NCBI GenBank assembly: GCA_046484625.1
Contig: JAWOIO010000004.1
Span: 1-13,872 of the forward strand
Length of the DNA: 13,872 nt
DNA from: DASUAO01 sp046484625
GTDB lineage: Bacteria; Actinomycetota; Acidimicrobiia; IMCC26256; PALSA-555
Direction: 5' to 3'
Shown: positions 13,748 to 13,872 of the stretch, one piece after another
Layout: each line of letters opens with the position of its first letter
Numbering within the stretch: position 1 is the stretch's first letter
The notes under the pieces: generated by a model
Database searches by the model: none
Seen by the model: the letters and a program-made list of their open reading frames with translations, nothing else
What the model was told of the DNA's origin: nothing
Program-made: the position numbers and the translations under genes

Positions 13748-13872
13748 TCGCCAATATTTTCGTCATTCCCGCTTCGCCGGGATGACGGGTAAGACGTTGA
13801 GCTGTTCTTTCGTAAGTGTTTTGAATACGGTGGTCTTCTTCTGAAGTTTCTAGAAATACCTCAGGCAGGATC
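13683..13872. other. Foreign-composition tail after the gcvP break
   Basis: Sequence from about 13683 to the window end does not continue gcvP. The last 125 nt (13748-13872) are about 46 % GC by hand count, against a much higher value in all preceding genes, with T-rich runs such as ATTTT and TTCTTTCG that occur nowhere else in the window. No ORF, transposase end or target-site duplication can be recognised in it. It is either an assembly chimera with another genome or the edge of an inserted element. Confidence 0.75.
13761..13787. repeat. REP-like imperfect palindrome
   Basis: CGTCAT-T-CCCG (13761-13771) pairs with CGGG-ATGACG (13778-13787), a 10-bp stem with one bulged T and loop CTTCGC. 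Intergenic palindromes built on CGTCATTCCCGC are, from memory, abundant in several proteobacterial genomes. It lies 14 nt after the TAA of the possible upstream fragment, where a REP element or terminator hairpin is usual. Only one copy is in the window. Confidence 0.6.

Overview
The window reads as a chromosomal segment of a high-GC actinobacterium, probably outside the well-studied genera; an Acidimicrobiia-like lineage is a guess. Three things support this: very GC-rich codon third positions; the gene order gcvH, garA (FHA), merR, DUF151 nuclease, merR, gcvP, which from memory matches mycobacterial Rv1826 to Rv1832, with a pgsA-type gene a little upstream as in Rv1822; and several genes with a -10 box only 6-7 nt before the start codon, the leaderless arrangement common in Actinomycetota. 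All genuine genes are on the + strand. The long minus-strand ORFs are GC-rich shadows.

Region 1 (1-3459) is the downstream end of a molybdenum-hydroxylase accessory operon of the CO-dehydrogenase (cox) type. It holds the C-terminus of a MoxR/CoxD-like AAA+ ATPase, a CoxE-like VWA protein, and two XdhC/CoxI-family proteins, all overlapping by 4 nt. An atypical SDR and a small Dabb-domain protein follow. Region 2 (3502-6605) pairs a CDP-alcohol phosphatidyltransferase with a large sugar-nucleotidyltransferase fused to a phosphomutase-like domain whose catalytic loops are all replaced.

Region 3 (6638-13685) is the glycine-cleavage and GarA region. gcvH is followed by a tightly coupled block of garA, merR, hpt and a bifunctional nuclease. 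Next come a second merR and a small PD-(D/E)XK-like gene with no ordinary start codon. gcvT has its own leaderless promoter, and gcvP sits behind a tandem glycine riboswitch. The layout couples a phospho-switch regulator of 2-oxoglutarate/glutamate metabolism (GarA), purine salvage (hpt) and one-carbon/glycine flux (gcv).

Region 4 (about 13683-13872) does not belong with the rest. gcvP homology stops abruptly in the middle of a conserved motif. The sequence after it has different codon use, then about 46 % GC, and carries a REP-like palindrome. This is most likely a chimeric contig end, less likely a real insertion that destroys gcvP.

The observations most worth a second look are the startless nuclease-like ORF, the GarA homologue with a zinc ribbon, the catalytically degenerate phosphomutase domain, the possible translational platform of the glycine riboswitch, and the gcvP junction. 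I did not find a clearly new multi-gene defence or mobile system.
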